From contig VGDJ01000014.1 of assembly GCA_016869775.1 (NCBI GenBank), positions 1 to 15,386 on the forward strand: a DNA stretch of 15,386 nt, given 5' to 3'. The notes beneath the pieces are model-generated. The model did no database searches, had not been told where the DNA came from, and saw only the letters and a list, made by a program, of their open reading frames with translations. Numbering within the stretch: the stretch's first letter is position 1; each line of letters starts with the position of its first letter. This DNA is from Alphaproteobacteria bacterium (lineage in GTDB: Bacteria; Pseudomonadota; Alphaproteobacteria; Rickettsiales; UBA1997). Shown piece after piece: positions 1-7,391 of this stretch. Both the position numbers and the translations under genes were made by a program.

Positions 1-87
1 CGAGAACTCAAAAAAGATGGAGTTATCGGCGCCATAGTTGGCAGAGCTTTATACGAAAAAAAAATCGCCCCCAGTGAAATAATTTAG
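1..87 (+). CDS. hisA: HisA, phosphoribosylformimino-AICAR-phosphate isomerase, C-terminal end (partial)
   Basis: Only the last 28 residues are inside the window; the 5' part lies to the left. The visible tail reads ...DGVIGAIVGRALYEKKIAP and then stops at TAG. This is the usual last strand and helix of HisA, the (beta/alpha)8-barrel that opens the ribose of ProFAR in step four of histidine synthesis. The GxIVGRALYE phosphate-binding turn is typical of HisA; HisF has a similar fold but a different ending. The stop codon lies inside a tandem repeat (73-120). The gene implies that the organism makes its own histidine, which classical intracellular Rickettsia do not. With so few residues visible, HisA is a good but not certain call. 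Confidence 0.7.
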   Translation, partial: RELKKDGVIGAIVGRALYEKKIAPSEII

Positions 88-120
88 TGAAATATTAGTG
101 AAATAATTTAGTGAAATAAT
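73..120. repeat. 24-bp tandem repeat, two copies, covering the hisA stop codon
   Basis: Positions 73-96 and 97-120 are two copies of a 24-base unit differing at one base (T at 95, A at 119). Each unit is itself a doublet of AGTGAAATAATTT and AGTGAAATATT-like halves. The first copy contains the hisA TAG at 85-87, so the duplication probably arose by slippage from the 3' end of hisA and left extra copies downstream. Confidence 0.85.
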
Positions 121-263
121 CCAATAAAAACATCCAATTTTATCAAAATTTCTATCCGATTTTTCTAAAATAAGCTCTTGAAAATTACTTGAATTTTTTG
201 ATACTTGTTCGCAATTTATTTCGCACTTACAATCAAATTAATTCTCAATTTAACTCTAAAACA

Positions 264-1541
264 ATGCGCTATCTTGCTCTTACCGAAAATGACCGCAGAC
301 AAATGCTTGCCGAAATTGGCGTTTCAAGTGTAAACGAATTATATGATGCCGTCCCAGATCAATTTTTACTCAAAAAACCAATTGATGGACTCCCATCTCA
401 TCAAGGTGAAATTGAAGTCGAAAAAATTCTCAATGAATTTGCCAAAAAAAATCGCCCCGCCTCGCAAGGTTCATTTTTTTTAGGAGCCGGTTGCTACAAA
501 CATCATATCCCATCTGCGGTTGATCATTTAATCCAAAGATCGGAATTTTTGACTTCTTACACCCCTTATCAACCAGAAATCTCACAAGGGACTTTAGCGG
601 TGATTTTTCAATTTCAATCAATTATTTCATTGCTTACAGGAATGCAAGTTGCTAACGCCTCAATGTATGACGGCGCCACTTCGCTAGCCGAAGCTTGCTT
701 GATGAGTTTGCGCATTAAAAACTCCCGCAAAAACATCGCTGTTCACGGCAATATCCACCCCGACTATCTTGCGGTTTGCAAAACTTTTTTAGATTTAAAT
801 CAAGCTAAGTTGGTTGAAAATATTGATGAAAATTGTAGCGCTGTTGTTGTTCAATATCCTGATTTTTACGGCAATATTATTGATCTCAACGAGGTTAGAA
901 AAAAATGCGATGCAGTTGGCGCCCTGATGATTGTAGTCGTCAATGAAATTTTAGCGCTTGGTTTGCTTGAGGCTCCTTCACAAGCCGATATCGTCGTTGG
1001 CGAGGCTTCTTCACTGGGCGTTGGTTTAAATTTTGGTGGCCCGTTGCTTGGCTATTTTGCATGCAAAAAAGAATTTGTGCGCCAAATGCCCGGTAGAATT
1101 TGCGGTGCCACCATTGATGCCGATGGCAAACATGGTTACGTTTTAACACTTAATGCTCGCGAACAACATATTCGACGTGACAAGGCCACTTCAAATATTT
1201 GCTCAAACCAAGGATTATGCGCTACCGCCTTCACCATTCACACTTCACTTTTAGGTGAAATTGGTTATAAAAAACTCGCGCAAATTAATCATCATCGCGC
1301 AATTTTTGCATATGAAGAACTCAGCAAAATCAAGGGTTTAAAAGTTTTGAACGAAACTTTCTTCAACGAGTTTACCGTAGAATTTTCTAAAAATGCTCAC
1401 GAAATTAATCAAAAACTTTTGACGAAAAATATCATTGGCGGATATTGCGTTGATAAAAAAATGATCTTCGCTTTCAGCGAATTAACTAGCGAAGACGAAA
1501 TCAAAAATTTAGCAAAAACTTTGGGCGAGATTTTGAATTAA
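264..1541 (+). CDS. gcvPA: Glycine dehydrogenase (decarboxylating) subunit 1, GcvPA
   Basis: This is the N-terminal half of the split glycine decarboxylase P-protein. With GcvPB it decarboxylates glycine and passes the aminomethyl group to lipoyl-GcvH in the cytoplasm. From the ATG at 264 it is 425 aa, slightly short for the family (about 440-450). Family signatures are clear: RYLALTENDRRQML near the start, GAGCYKHHIPSAVD at residues 74-87, TSYTPYQPEISQGTL at 98-111 and NASMYDGATSLAEA at 131-144. The reading frame is open back to a TTG at 189, but those extra 25 residues do not look like the family, whereas MRYL... matches the usual N-terminus. There is no Shine-Dalgarno sequence before the ATG. 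Its normal neighbour gcvPB is about 2.4 kb away, displaced by a foreign-looking module. gcvT and gcvH are not in the window. Confidence 0.95.
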   Translation: MRYLALTENDRRQMLAEIGVSSVNELYDAVPDQFLLKKPIDGLPSHQGEIEVEKILNEFAKKNRPASQGSFFLGAGCYKHHIPSAVDHLIQRSEFLTSYTPYQPEISQGTLAVIFQFQSIISLLTGMQVANASMYDGATSLAEACLMSLRIKNSRKNIAVHGNIHPDYLAVCKTFLDLNQAKLVENIDENCSAVVVQYPDFYGNIIDLNEVRKKCDAVGALMIVVVNEILALGLLEAPSQADIVVGEASSLGVGLNFGGPLLGYFACKKEFVRQMPGRICGATIDADGKHGYVLTLNAREQHIRRDKATSNICSNQGLCATAFTIHTSLLGEIGYKKLAQINHHRAIFAYEELSKIKGLKVLNETFFNEFTVEFSKNAHEINQKLLTKNIIGGYCVDKKMIFAFSELTSEDEIKNLAKTLGEILN

Positions 1542-1550
1542 GATTTTGTT

Positions 1551-1658
1551 ATGGTCAAAATTCCCGAAAGTTATGCCAATATTCCTACTCAATACCAACA
1601 TAAGAAAAGAACCCAGCATTTAAGCGACTTCCAGCGCACCAACTCTTCTGTGTGTTAG
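1551..1658 (+). pseudogene. Possible 5' fragment of a gene interrupted by the inserted module
   Basis: An ATG nine bases after the gcvPA stop opens a 35-codon frame beginning MVKIPESYANIPTQYQHKKR and ending at TAG (1656-1658). I do not recognise it. The first half uses codons like the resident genes. It ends near the point where the foreign-looking DNA begins, and a similarly resident-looking but frameshifted stretch lies on the far side of the module (3720-3945). One reading is that both are ends of a single gene between gcvPA and gcvPB that the module broke. It could equally be chance open sequence. Confidence 0.2.
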
Positions 1659-1823
1659 TTTTGATAGACTTTTTTGTTCGTTTTTGTAGCAGCATATGCT
1701 GACGTAACTTATTGTGATTGTTGGATTTTACACGCTTATGGTTACAAATTGCGCTACAAGACGCAAAAGCACTTTTCAACACTACCGCACACACGTAAAT
1801 TCAAACGCTATGTACAAAAGGCA

Positions 1824-2552
1824 ATGACTAAACACACACAGCAAGATATAGATCAAAAGCCAAGTGTATTGCTTTGGGGCGGAAAGAGTAAGGCTCGTAT
1901 TATTGAAGAAATGATTAGAGAAAGTAATGCTGGCGAAGTCAAAATAATATTCGACAACACACTTGAAAGCCCGCCATTTCCTACAAACGCTAAGTTTATA
2001 AACAGCATAGATACATTAAAAAATGACATTAAATCCGCCTCACACTATGTTGTGTGTATTGGCGGAGAGCACGGTTACGCTCGACTTAAAACAGCAGAAT
2101 ATTTAGAAAAAACTGGGCTGAAAGCTCTAACATTGATACACGAAAGAAGTTTTGTAGAGCGATCTGCAACTATTGGATACGGTTGTCAAATAATGCCTTG
2201 TGCCGTTGTCCATAAGTTTTCTGTAGTTGGCAACCATACAATAATTAATACAAACGCAACTATCGACCACGAATGTGTAGTAGGTAATGGTGTTCATATT
2301 ATGGGCAACGTAGCTATAACTGGAAAAGTTGAAATAGGTGATTATGCAACTATAGGAACAAACTCAACGATACTTCCTTCCGTGAAAATCGGCAAAGGTG
2401 CATTTATAGGCGCTGGAGCTGTTGTTACTGAAGACGTCGAACCTTTCGCTGTTGTTGCTGGAGTTCCTGCAAAAATTATTAGAAAAAACGAGTTTAAGTT
2501 TTTTGAAGATTTATTAATTCAACTCACAACAAAGCAAATCGACGCATCATGA
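1824..2552 (+). CDS. NeuD/PglD-like sugar O/N-acyltransferase (left-handed beta-helix)
   Basis: This 242-aa protein has the two-part layout of the NeuD/PglD family. A small Rossmann-like N-terminal domain (about residues 13-105, with LLWGGKSKARIIEEM in place of the usual GxGGHAR loop) would bind the nucleotide-sugar. A hexapeptide-repeat left-handed beta-helix (about 112-220) binds the acyl-CoA. The family's catalytic base is the His of the (V/I)DH(D/E)C motif, here IDHEC with His149. The end, VVAGVPAKIIR (209-220), is typical of hexapeptide transferases. Such enzymes acetylate UDP-amino sugars or sialic-acid-like sugars for surface glycans. The ATG at 1824 follows an AAAGG sequence; an open extension back to 1674 is not family-like. 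The stop overlaps the next start (ATGA), so the two genes are probably co-translated. The exact acceptor sugar and acyl group cannot be read from the sequence. Confidence 0.8.
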   Translation: MTKHTQQDIDQKPSVLLWGGKSKARIIEEMIRESNAGEVKIIFDNTLESPPFPTNAKFINSIDTLKNDIKSASHYVVCIGGEHGYARLKTAEYLEKTGLKALTLIHERSFVERSATIGYGCQIMPCAVVHKFSVVGNHTIINTNATIDHECVVGNGVHIMGNVAITGKVEIGDYATIGTNSTILPSVKIGKGAFIGAGAVVTEDVEPFAVVAGVPAKIIRKNEFKFFEDLLIQLTTKQIDAS

Positions 2553-3718
2553 TATTTAAATTCATAAATCACGCATCAATTTTTATTAACCACGATAGTT
2601 ATTCGATATTAACTGACCCCTGGTATGCTTCTAATGCCTTCGGAAATTGGTATCAGAGTCCTTCCCCACGCTCAAAAGATATTCTTGAGTTGATAAGACA
2701 TCATGACAGAATGGCAGTGATCATTTCACACGGTCATGACGACCATCTTGATGATTGGTTTCTTAAGCGACACATGGAAAATAAAACTTTCATATGCCCC
2801 AAATTTCCATCTCCGGGCTTAGAGAATAGATTAAAAAAAATCGGTTCAACAGAACTAATAGCTAATGGCTTTGACTTTGGACCGTTCAAATTAAAGCAGC
2901 ATATCAATCCGGATTTTACCAGCTATGATGCAGTTGTTACAATCGAATTTGCTGATAATCTAATAATACATGCGAATGATAACTGGCACTCATGGAATGA
3001 TTCCACGGTAAGCCAGATAAATGAATTGGCGCGTCAGTATGATGAGAGTAAAACATTTCTACTTGTTCAGTTTGGAATTACCGACTGTTTTCCTATGAAT
3101 TATCCACAGATTAGCACCAGTGAGTGTCTTGAAATAATAAGCTCTCGCTTTGAAAGTTATCGAGAAGGCACGCTTAACAACATGACTCGGTTGGGACTCC
3201 GGCACTTGTATTATTACGCCAATCAATCGAGATTTGAATATCACAATATGGAAATAAATTCTCTCTATGAAGAGGTCAAGCGTTATACAAAAAATATATT
3301 GTGCGCTACGCAGTTAAATCCCGGCGATTGTGTCTATGAAGGACATAGAGTCGAAGAAGCCAATGGTGACGACATCGATTTTTTTTCATTTCGCATGCTC
3401 CAGTTAGAAAACTATATAAATTTAGCTTACAAAAAGATTGTTGATATTAATGACTTCATTCCAGTAAAACTATTGACCGACATAAATTATCAAAGATCTG
3501 ATCACATAAACTATGTAACCTCTCATACAATTTGGAATAGGATTTTAGTTGCTGATCTAAACATTGAGTCAATCATCATTGGTGGGGCTGGCGTTGTTAC
3601 AAAACCAAACCGCAATATTCGGCATCACCATATGTTTATGTCGAAATTGAGCTATGTCATTCAAAATAAAATTATGAACGACGGAGTTTCATTTTTTTAC
3701 TCTATACCCACTCAATAG
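2549..3718 (+). CDS. MBL-fold metal-dependent protein, UlaG/CMAH-like, probably sugar-related
   Basis: This 389-aa protein is predicted to be cytoplasmic, with no signal peptide. Residues 1-150 show a metallo-beta-lactamase fold: ILTDPW at 20-25, the metal motif SHGHDDHLDD (H61, H63, D65, H66) and a later IIHANDNWHSW (H141, D144). The T-D-P-W opening and the N-D-x-W element recall UlaG-type hydrolases and the MBL part of CMP-sialic acid hydroxylase-like proteins. I see no Rieske iron-sulfur motif, so hydroxylase activity is not supported. Residues 190-389 are an extra C-terminal region that I do not recognise. The start overlaps the acyltransferase stop by 4 bp, so the two products probably act in one pathway, plausibly modification of a nucleotide-activated sugar. 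That is inference from position. ATA codon use (17 of 40 Ile) marks it as unlike its flanks. Confidence 0.7.
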   Translation: MIFKFINHASIFINHDSYSILTDPWYASNAFGNWYQSPSPRSKDILELIRHHDRMAVIISHGHDDHLDDWFLKRHMENKTFICPKFPSPGLENRLKKIGSTELIANGFDFGPFKLKQHINPDFTSYDAVVTIEFADNLIIHANDNWHSWNDSTVSQINELARQYDESKTFLLVQFGITDCFPMNYPQISTSECLEIISSRFESYREGTLNNMTRLGLRHLYYYANQSRFEYHNMEINSLYEEVKRYTKNILCATQLNPGDCVYEGHRVEEANGDDIDFFSFRMLQLENYINLAYKKIVDINDFIPVKLLTDINYQRSDHINYVTSHTIWNRILVADLNIESIIIGGAGVVTKPNRNIRHHHMFMSKLSYVIQNKIMNDGVSFFYSIPTQ

Positions 3719-3719
3719 C

Positions 3720-3945
3720 CGCTTTAAGCATAGCTGGACGCAAGTCAATAAAGAAGATTATGAAATCAAAACTTATTTTGAAAATTTCAAATTTTTAATG
3801 AAGATATTTTACGAATTAATGAAGATTTAAAATCAAAAAAATTAATTCAATTGATTTTAATACCCAAAAAATTGACAATAAAATTATCAATAATAATTCA
3901 CTTCAAGCCAAAAAACTCACTTCCAACAAAATAAAATTTGTTTAA
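3720..3945 (+). pseudogene. Decayed 3' end of an unidentified gene (two frameshifts)
   Basis: No intact gene lies here, but three reading frames in succession give protein-like text in the resident style. Frame one gives SWTQVNKEDYEIKTYFENF (ending about 3788). Frame two gives FNEDILRINEDLKSKK (about 3794-3840). Frame three starts about 3832 with INSIDFNTQKIDNKIINNN and ends at TAA 3943-3945. Both shifts fit a one-base loss at A/T runs. I do not recognise the protein. The run 3946-3982 up to gcvPB is AT-rich with no visible site. If real, this is the tail of a gene broken by the upstream module; it could also reflect homopolymer sequencing errors. Confidence 0.35.
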
Positions 3946-3982
3946 AATTTAAGAAAAATAATCATTAATTCAAATTAAAATT

Positions 3983-5464
3983 ATGACAAACTTTGTTCCC
4001 GCTCAAATCGGCTTAAATCACGAAACCGAACTCTTAATCAAGCAATCACGCGAAGGCGCATGTGGCGTTGATCTGCCAGAAATTAAAAATTTTAAATCTA
4101 AAACTGGACAAAAATCACGTGAAAAAATTGGTTTACCGCAAGTTAATGAACCACAAGTCATTCGTCATTTTGTTCGTTTATCCAATCAAAATTATTCAAT
4201 CGATGCTGGATTTTACCCGCTTGGATCTTGCACCATGAAGCATAATCCGCGTTTGAACGAAAAAATGGCCCGCCTCGCCGGCTTTGCCGATATTCACCCC
4301 GCTCAAGATGAGTCAACAATCCAAGGCGCTTTAGAATTGATGTATAATTTACAAAATTGGCTTGGGACTTTAACGGGCTTGAAAGGCGTTTCACTCGCCC
4401 CAGCAGCAGGTGCGCAAGGTGAACTTGCAGGCATGTTGGTCATCAAAAAAGCCCACGAAGTTAAGGGTGAATTCAACCGCAAAATCGTCTTAATTCCTGA
4501 TTCAGCTCACGGCACCAACCCAGCAACTGCAGCGATGTGTGGCTTCGAAATCAAAGTTATCCCTTCTGATTCTGAAGGATTGGTTGATCTTGAAGTATTT
4601 AAAAAATTAGTTGCTGAGCATGGCAAAAACATTGCCGGCACAATGATCACCAACCCAAATACTTGTGGTAAATTTGAAAAAAACATCCTCGAAATCTCTA
4701 AATTAATTCATGATGTTGGCGGATATTTTTATTGCGATGGAGCCAATTACAATGCCATCGTTGGCAAGGTGCGTCCTGCTGATATTGGTGTCGATGTTAT
4801 GCATTTCAATTTACACAAAACCTTCTCCACTCCACATGGCGGTGGAGGACCAGGCTCTGGTCCAATAGCCGTTCGTGAAGAATTAGCACAATTTTTACCC
4901 TCACCTCACGTCGAAAAAGTTGGCGATAAATATAAATTCCATACCCCAAAAAATACTTGTGGCAAAGTAAAGGGTTTTAACGGACAATTTGGTATGCACG
5001 TTCGCGCCTTGACTTACATGCTTTCTCATGGTAATGATGGCTTACAAAAAGTTGCTGAAGATGCGGTTATTTCAGCAAATTATATTTTAACCAAACTCAA
5101 GGATAAATTCCACTTACCCTATACAGGAAACTGCATGCATGAATGTTTATTAACCGACAAAATCCAAAAATCGCAAGGCATTTCAACTCTTGACATCGCT
5201 AAAGCTTTAGTTGAATTTGGTATTCATCCAATGACAGTGTTTTTCCCATTAGTCGTTCAAGGCGCCATGTTGATTGAACCAACTGAAACTGAAACTCGTG
5301 AAACCATTGATCAATTTATCAACACAATGCTATTTATCGCCAAAGAAGTCGAAGAAGGACGAGGCGATAAATTTCATCAATATCCAGAAAGCACTCCTCG
5401 TCGTCGACTTGATGATGTTAGAGCCGCCAAGAATCCGGTATTAACTTGGGATGAGTTAAAATAA
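3983..5464 (+). CDS. gcvPB: Glycine dehydrogenase (decarboxylating) subunit 2, GcvPB
   Basis: This is the C-terminal, PLP-binding half of the split P-protein of the glycine cleavage system, 493 aa, full length for the family. Characteristic blocks are GFYPLGSCTMKHNPRLNE (77-94), AAGAQGELAGM (141-151), PDSAHGTNPATAAMCGF (172-188), CDGANYNAIVG (251-261) and the cofactor-lysine segment HFNLHKTFSTPHGGGGPGSG (274-293), with Lys279 as the expected PLP Schiff-base residue. It ends with the usual TPRRRLDDVRAAKNPVLTW. The ATG at 3983 is the family start; no Shine-Dalgarno sequence precedes it. Codon use is resident (1 ATA in 31 Ile). It works with GcvPA encoded 2.4 kb upstream. Because the intervening module separates the pair, gcvPB may need its own promoter; the AT-rich 3830-3982 stretch could hold one, but I cannot point to a convincing motif. 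Confidence 0.97.
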   Translation: MTNFVPAQIGLNHETELLIKQSREGACGVDLPEIKNFKSKTGQKSREKIGLPQVNEPQVIRHFVRLSNQNYSIDAGFYPLGSCTMKHNPRLNEKMARLAGFADIHPAQDESTIQGALELMYNLQNWLGTLTGLKGVSLAPAAGAQGELAGMLVIKKAHEVKGEFNRKIVLIPDSAHGTNPATAAMCGFEIKVIPSDSEGLVDLEVFKKLVAEHGKNIAGTMITNPNTCGKFEKNILEISKLIHDVGGYFYCDGANYNAIVGKVRPADIGVDVMHFNLHKTFSTPHGGGGPGSGPIAVREELAQFLPSPHVEKVGDKYKFHTPKNTCGKVKGFNGQFGMHVRALTYMLSHGNDGLQKVAEDAVISANYILTKLKDKFHLPYTGNCMHECLLTDKIQKSQGISTLDIAKALVEFGIHPMTVFFPLVVQGAMLIEPTETETRETIDQFINTMLFIAKEVEEGRGDKFHQYPESTPRRRLDDVRAAKNPVLTWDELK

Positions 5465-5517
5465 TAAATTTATTTTAACCAATCTTTGTCTAGTTTTTGT
5501 TAAAAAATTTTATAAAA

Positions 5518-6417
5518 ATGTCTTCCAATCAAATTAGCAAAACTACCCTCCATAAATCTTTAAACGCCGGATTTTCCTTGGTTGAGCTCTCAATCGTATT
5601 GATTGTAATTGGAGTTTTGATTGTTGGCGTTAGTCAGGGTTATAATTTGGTGCGAAGCGCTCAAATATCTAATGCTCGAGGCATTACCGCCAAATCTCCA
5701 GTCGGGCAAACCGAAGGCCTGATTGCTTGGTATGAATCATCGCTTCTTGATTCATTCACAAAAACTCAAATATACGATGGAGCGCAAATCACTGAATGGA
5801 AAGATATTTCATCTTATTCATATTTGAGCGGTTTTAATAAACCAACAACAACCACCACCGCAAACCTAACTTTTGCTCAATCGGCAATTAACAAAATTCC
5901 AGGGCTAAAATTTGTCGGCACTTCAGCTAAGCTAAATCTTGCAAACTTCAATCAAGGAGCAACTTCGGCTTCAACTATTTTTATGGTTTTTAAACTAAAT
6001 TACACGCCCGATACCACAAATTATCGAACCATCTTCGATAATGGCACCAACTCAACTTATTCAATTTCTATTAAATCAAACGCGGTTTCTATCAATAACG
6101 GAGCATCTGGCCTTAAAACCGTATCAAACGCTTTTGAATTTAATAAAACATACATCATGGCAATTTATTTTAATGGCACTAATTCACAAATATACCTAAA
6201 TAATGCTATAAGTATGTTTGGTTCAACAGCACTTAGTATAACCGGAAGCAACCAACTTAACGGCTTAACGATTGGTAATAATTTTGCCGGAACTGCCGGC
6301 TTCACTGGCATCATTTCTGAGGTTGTAATTTTTAATAGAGTTCTAAAGGAAGCTGAGCGCAAAGAAATTTTTTATTACTTAAGCAAAAAATATAAAATTT
6401 CAGTAAACGGCATTTAA
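5518..6417 (+). CDS. Type IV prepilin-like protein with LamG/concanavalin-like domain
   Basis: This is a 299-aa secreted or surface protein. Residues 1-18 form a leader ending in Gly18, followed by FSLVELSIVLIVIGVLIVGV (19-38). That is a classic class III prepilin cleavage site (G|F, Glu at +5) and hydrophobic helix, to be cut and methylated by a PilD-type peptidase. Instead of a small pilin head, residues about 66-299 resemble a LamG/concanavalin-like jelly roll: GLIAWYESS, then STIFMVFKL, and a closing GFTGIISEVVIFNRVL plus ERKEIFYYLSKKY, the usual end of such domains. It may be a minor pilin or pseudopilin that presents a carbohydrate- or protein-binding head. The ATG at 5518 is preferred over an upstream TTG (5497). 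It stands 53 bp after gcvPB with no other pilus gene nearby. The ligand is unknown. Confidence 0.8.
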   Translation: MSSNQISKTTLHKSLNAGFSLVELSIVLIVIGVLIVGVSQGYNLVRSAQISNARGITAKSPVGQTEGLIAWYESSLLDSFTKTQIYDGAQITEWKDISSYSYLSGFNKPTTTTTANLTFAQSAINKIPGLKFVGTSAKLNLANFNQGATSASTIFMVFKLNYTPDTTNYRTIFDNGTNSTYSISIKSNAVSINNGASGLKTVSNAFEFNKTYIMAIYFNGTNSQIYLNNAISMFGSTALSITGSNQLNGLTIGNNFAGTAGFTGIISEVVIFNRVLKEAERKEIFYYLSKKYKISVNGI

Positions 6418-6502
6418 GCTACTACGCCAGATCTCAAAACTATTTTTCAAACTTGATTTTTTGATATCAACACCATAATTTTTCCAAAAAAATTACAAAG
6501 CC

Positions 6503-7390
6503 ATGACCCAAGAAAATCAAAGATTATTAACCCAAATTACCAGCGTAAAAAGCGACGATAGTTTTGCTAATTATTTGCGTGAAATTCAAAAATTCCCAAT
6601 TTTAAGCCCTGAACAAGAATATGATTATGCAGTTCGTTTTGCAGAACAAAACGATAAAGAAGCTGGTAAAATTCTTATCCAAAGCCACTTGAGGTTGGTG
6701 GTTAAAATTGCCAAAAAATATCGTAATTACGGATTATCTCAATCTGATCTTATTGCCGAGGGTAATATGGGACTAATTCACGCACTCAAAAAATTTGAAC
6801 CGCACAAAGGTTTTCGTTTTTCAACTTATTCAATGTGGTGGATTAGAGCTTTTATTCAAGATTATGTTCTGCGTTCATGGTCGCTTGTTAAGATCGGTAC
6901 AACGAGTGCGCAAAAAAAATTATTTTTTAACCTTAATAAAATTAAAAAACGACTTGGTGTATACAATAATGATGTTGCCCTACCTCACGAAAAAGTCGAG
7001 AATATTGCCAGAACTCTAAATGTTACTTCACAAGAAGTCATTGATATGAACACCCGAATGACTCAAGGCGATAGCTCTCTCAACAAAAAAATTGGACATG
7101 ATGAAGATAGTTTTGAAATGGCTGATATGATGAGAGATGAAACTCCAAGCCAAGAAGAAATCGCCATCGACAATCAAGAAAAATCTCGTCAAAGCGAATT
7201 ATTTAAAAAAGCTTTTGATAAATTAAATCCTCGCGAGCAAGAAATTATTTTCAAAAGACAACTCGCACAAGACTCGCAAACACTTGAAGAATTAAGTCAA
7301 CATTTTAAGGTTTCACGCGAGAGAATTCGTCAGATCGAAGAAAACGCCATCAAAAAACTAAAAAAATTTATCACCGAATCAATACACTAG
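6503..7390 (+). CDS. rpoH: RNA polymerase sigma-32 (heat-shock) factor RpoH
   Basis: This 295-aa sigma-70-family factor directs RNA polymerase to heat-shock promoters. Region 1.2 begins about residue 21 (FANYLREIQKFPILSPEQE). Region 2 spans about 55-125, with LIAEGNMGLIHALKKFEP and FRFSTYSMWWIRAFIQDYVL. The RpoH box, QKKLFFNLNK, is at 137-146 and separates RpoH from the housekeeping sigma factor. Region 4.2 is the helix-turn-helix LEELSQHFKVSRERIRQIEE at 261-280. Length is normal for the family. The start is the ATG at 6503, with no clear Shine-Dalgarno sequence. ribE begins one base after its stop, so rpoH heads a compact run rpoH-ribE-ribBX-yceI. Upstream, 6461-6470 is a 10-bp palindrome (TTGATATCAA) of unknown meaning. 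Confidence 0.95.
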   Translation: MTQENQRLLTQITSVKSDDSFANYLREIQKFPILSPEQEYDYAVRFAEQNDKEAGKILIQSHLRLVVKIAKKYRNYGLSQSDLIAEGNMGLIHALKKFEPHKGFRFSTYSMWWIRAFIQDYVLRSWSLVKIGTTSAQKKLFFNLNKIKKRLGVYNNDVALPHEKVENIARTLNVTSQEVIDMNTRMTQGDSSLNKKIGHDEDSFEMADMMRDETPSQEEIAIDNQEKSRQSELFKKAFDKLNPREQEIIFKRQLAQDSQTLEELSQHFKVSRERIRQIEENAIKKLKKFITESIH

Positions 7391-7391
7391 A

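Larger units (their letters stand above)
1659..3719 (+). other. Foreign-looking two-gene module inserted between gcvPA and gcvPB
   Basis: This segment holds an acyltransferase gene and an MBL-fold gene joined by a 4-bp overlap. In these two genes 30 of 67 isoleucine codons are ATA (13/27 and 17/40), while gcvPB uses ATA once in 31. The module also uses CAG and AGA more freely. The first gene has an AAAGG sequence before its start, which resident genes lack. The edges are approximate. A TTTAAGC heptamer occurs near both ends (1619-1625 and 3723-3729), but that is too short to be taken as a target duplication. No transposase, integrase or IS end is visible. About 165 bases (1659-1823) before the first gene hold no gene I recognise. 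Confidence 0.6.

Noticed and set aside
189..263. Extension of gcvPA back to a TTG start
   Set aside because: The extra 25 residues do not resemble the family; the ATG at 264 gives the normal N-terminus.
1585..1794. Minus-strand 69-codon open frame opposite the left edge of the module
   Set aside because: Low-complexity, basic composition, no recognisable motif, and no operon context.
1674..1823. Extension of the acyltransferase back to a TTG
   Set aside because: The first 50 residues are Cys/Tyr-rich and unlike the family; the ATG at 1824 has an AAAGG before it.
5463..5474. 12-bp palindrome AATAAATTTATT after gcvPB as a terminator
   Set aside because: Made only of A and T, it would form a very weak stem, with no firm T-run structure.
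6453..6481. Promoter before rpoH (TTGATT with CATAAT or TAATTT)
   Set aside because: Spacing is 15 for the better -10 and the 17-base option has a poor -10. In such AT-rich DNA this is expected by chance.
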